Source: Hydractinia symbiolongicarpus
Lineage: Eukaryota; Cnidaria; Hydrozoa; Anthoathecata; Hydractiniidae
Assembly (NCBI RefSeq): GCF_029227915.1
Contig: NC_079886.1
Span: 1,240,001-1,304,000 of the forward strand
Reading direction: 5' to 3'
DNA length: 64,000 nucleotides
Shown here: positions 63,757 through 64,000 of the stretch, piece after piece
How the letters are laid out: each line of letters begins with the position of its first letter
Position numbering within the stretch: position 1 is the stretch's first letter
Notes under the pieces: generated by a model
Database searches by the model: none
Seen by the model: only the letters and a program-made list of their open reading frames with translations
Told to the model about the DNA's origin: nothing
Made by a program: the position numbers and the translations under genes

Positions 63757-64000
63757 GACTCTGCGGGCCGAGTCCGGGATTTACGGGAAATCGCGGGTTT
63801 TCGTTTGCCGGCGATTAAACTTCTTTAATTTAGCGTTTCATCAAAAATGAAAACATTTTTTAAAACAACAAGTCTCATGCGTTTTAGTTGTGAAAAAATA
63901 ATTTAAAAAATCGTTCGGGAAATGAGTTTACTCCCTGGGTACTTTCTTTATATACTTTTGACTATACGGGCCGAGTACCGGATTTACGAGAAATCGCGGG
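63757..64000 (+). repeat. Start of a further type A unit, cut by the window edge
   Basis: GACTCTGCGGG followed by AAAACAACAAG with TTTTAGTTGTG and then TTTACGAGAAATCG: the same first monomers as at 54629 and 59090. The higher-order array therefore continues beyond this window. Confidence 0.8.

Larger units (their letters stand above)
32465..64000 (+). repeat. 203-bp tandem satellite array, right arm
   Basis: The same monomer resumes directly after the SINE, in the same orientation and phase, and runs to the window edge (about 155 monomers). It differs in subfamily composition from the left arm. Recurrent monomer types here are the GAGTATACTC type, the type with GGGTGCTTTCTTTG, the type with CATTTTGGAAAAC, the type with GGGCTGGGAACGGG, the type with CGGGAATTACGGG and the type with GTGTACTTTTGACTACACGG. 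These recur in long ordered blocks, so the right arm is organised mainly as large higher-order repeats of about 19-23 monomers. The array continues past the end of the window, so its true size is not known. Confidence 0.97.

Noticed and set aside
1-64000. CRISPR array or bacterial repeat
   Set aside because: The units are contiguous without unique spacers, the period is 203 bp, and a tRNA-derived SINE is present, so the DNA is eukaryotic satellite.
1-64000. CENP-B box in the monomer
   Set aside because: I compared the TTCGTTTGCCGGCGATT and TTACGGGAAATCGCGGG parts with the nTTCGnnnnAnnCGGGn core. Both fail at essential positions, so only a loose resemblance remains.
1-64000. Ribosomal DNA intergenic spacer repeats
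   Set aside because: No rRNA gene part, long pyrimidine terminator or spacer promoter was seen in 64 kb, and the array has no large unique segments.
1-64000. Complete or partial misassembly as the explanation for the repeats
   Set aside because: Most copies differ by scattered substitutions and the order of private variants is consistent with natural turnover. Only the near-identical pairs (51.3-52.5 kb, and perhaps 1-3.5 kb) deserve an assembly check.

Overview
The window is almost entirely one tandem satellite DNA array. The basic unit is a monomer of about 203 bp (mostly 202-204 bp by hand measurement), arranged head to tail in one orientation from base 1 to base 64000. That makes roughly 310-315 monomers. 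I found no protein-coding gene. The many open frames of 60-117 codons are translations of the same monomer on both strands and are not annotated as genes. The array is interrupted once, at about 32211-32464, by a tRNA-derived SINE on the minus strand. It has recognisable RNA polymerase III A and B boxes and a (TAA)n-type tail. A SINE of this kind together with a long homogenised satellite points to a eukaryotic, probably invertebrate animal, chromosome region such as centromeric, pericentromeric or other heterochromatin. The species cannot be read from the sequence.

Each monomer has a fixed plan. A 9-bp perfect dyad comes first (arms TCAAAAATG and CATTTTTGA, loop AAAA). It is followed by a moderately AT-rich stretch, a pure A/T linker (AAAAAATAATTTAAAAAAT), and a CpG-rich half containing repeated CGGG and CGCGGG motifs and a GCCGGC palindrome. 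A hand-built consensus has about 37% GC but 13 CpG dinucleotides per 203 bp, about 1.8 times the expected number.

The array has layered higher-order structure. 1-3.5 kb: two copies of a 1,822-bp nine-monomer unit, with a third copy at 4.65-5.96 kb that lacks two monomers. 9.19-14.36 kb: two copies of a 2,586-bp unit, each containing an internal 762-bp duplication whose junction is out of monomer register. 14.4-27.5 kb: a mixed zone with local 4-, 5- and 9-monomer repeats. 27.5-32.2 kb: a subfamily with GAAAGCTACAAG and GATTCACGGG variants. From the SINE to the end: a different set of subfamilies, including one with a perfect GAGTATACTC palindrome that is absent from the first 31 kb. These seem to form two alternating composite block types, B and A, in the order B (32.5-36.8), A (36.8-40.6), B (40.6-44.3), A (44.3-50.4), B (50.4-54.6), A (54.6-64.0 kb). 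The last A segment holds 22- and 23-monomer repeats in tandem.

Nothing here works as a set of genes. The biology is that of repeat turnover (unequal exchange, segmental amplification), possible structural or centromeric function of the monomer, and one retroposon insertion that is a useful time marker. All comparisons were made by eye; identities and block limits are approximate.
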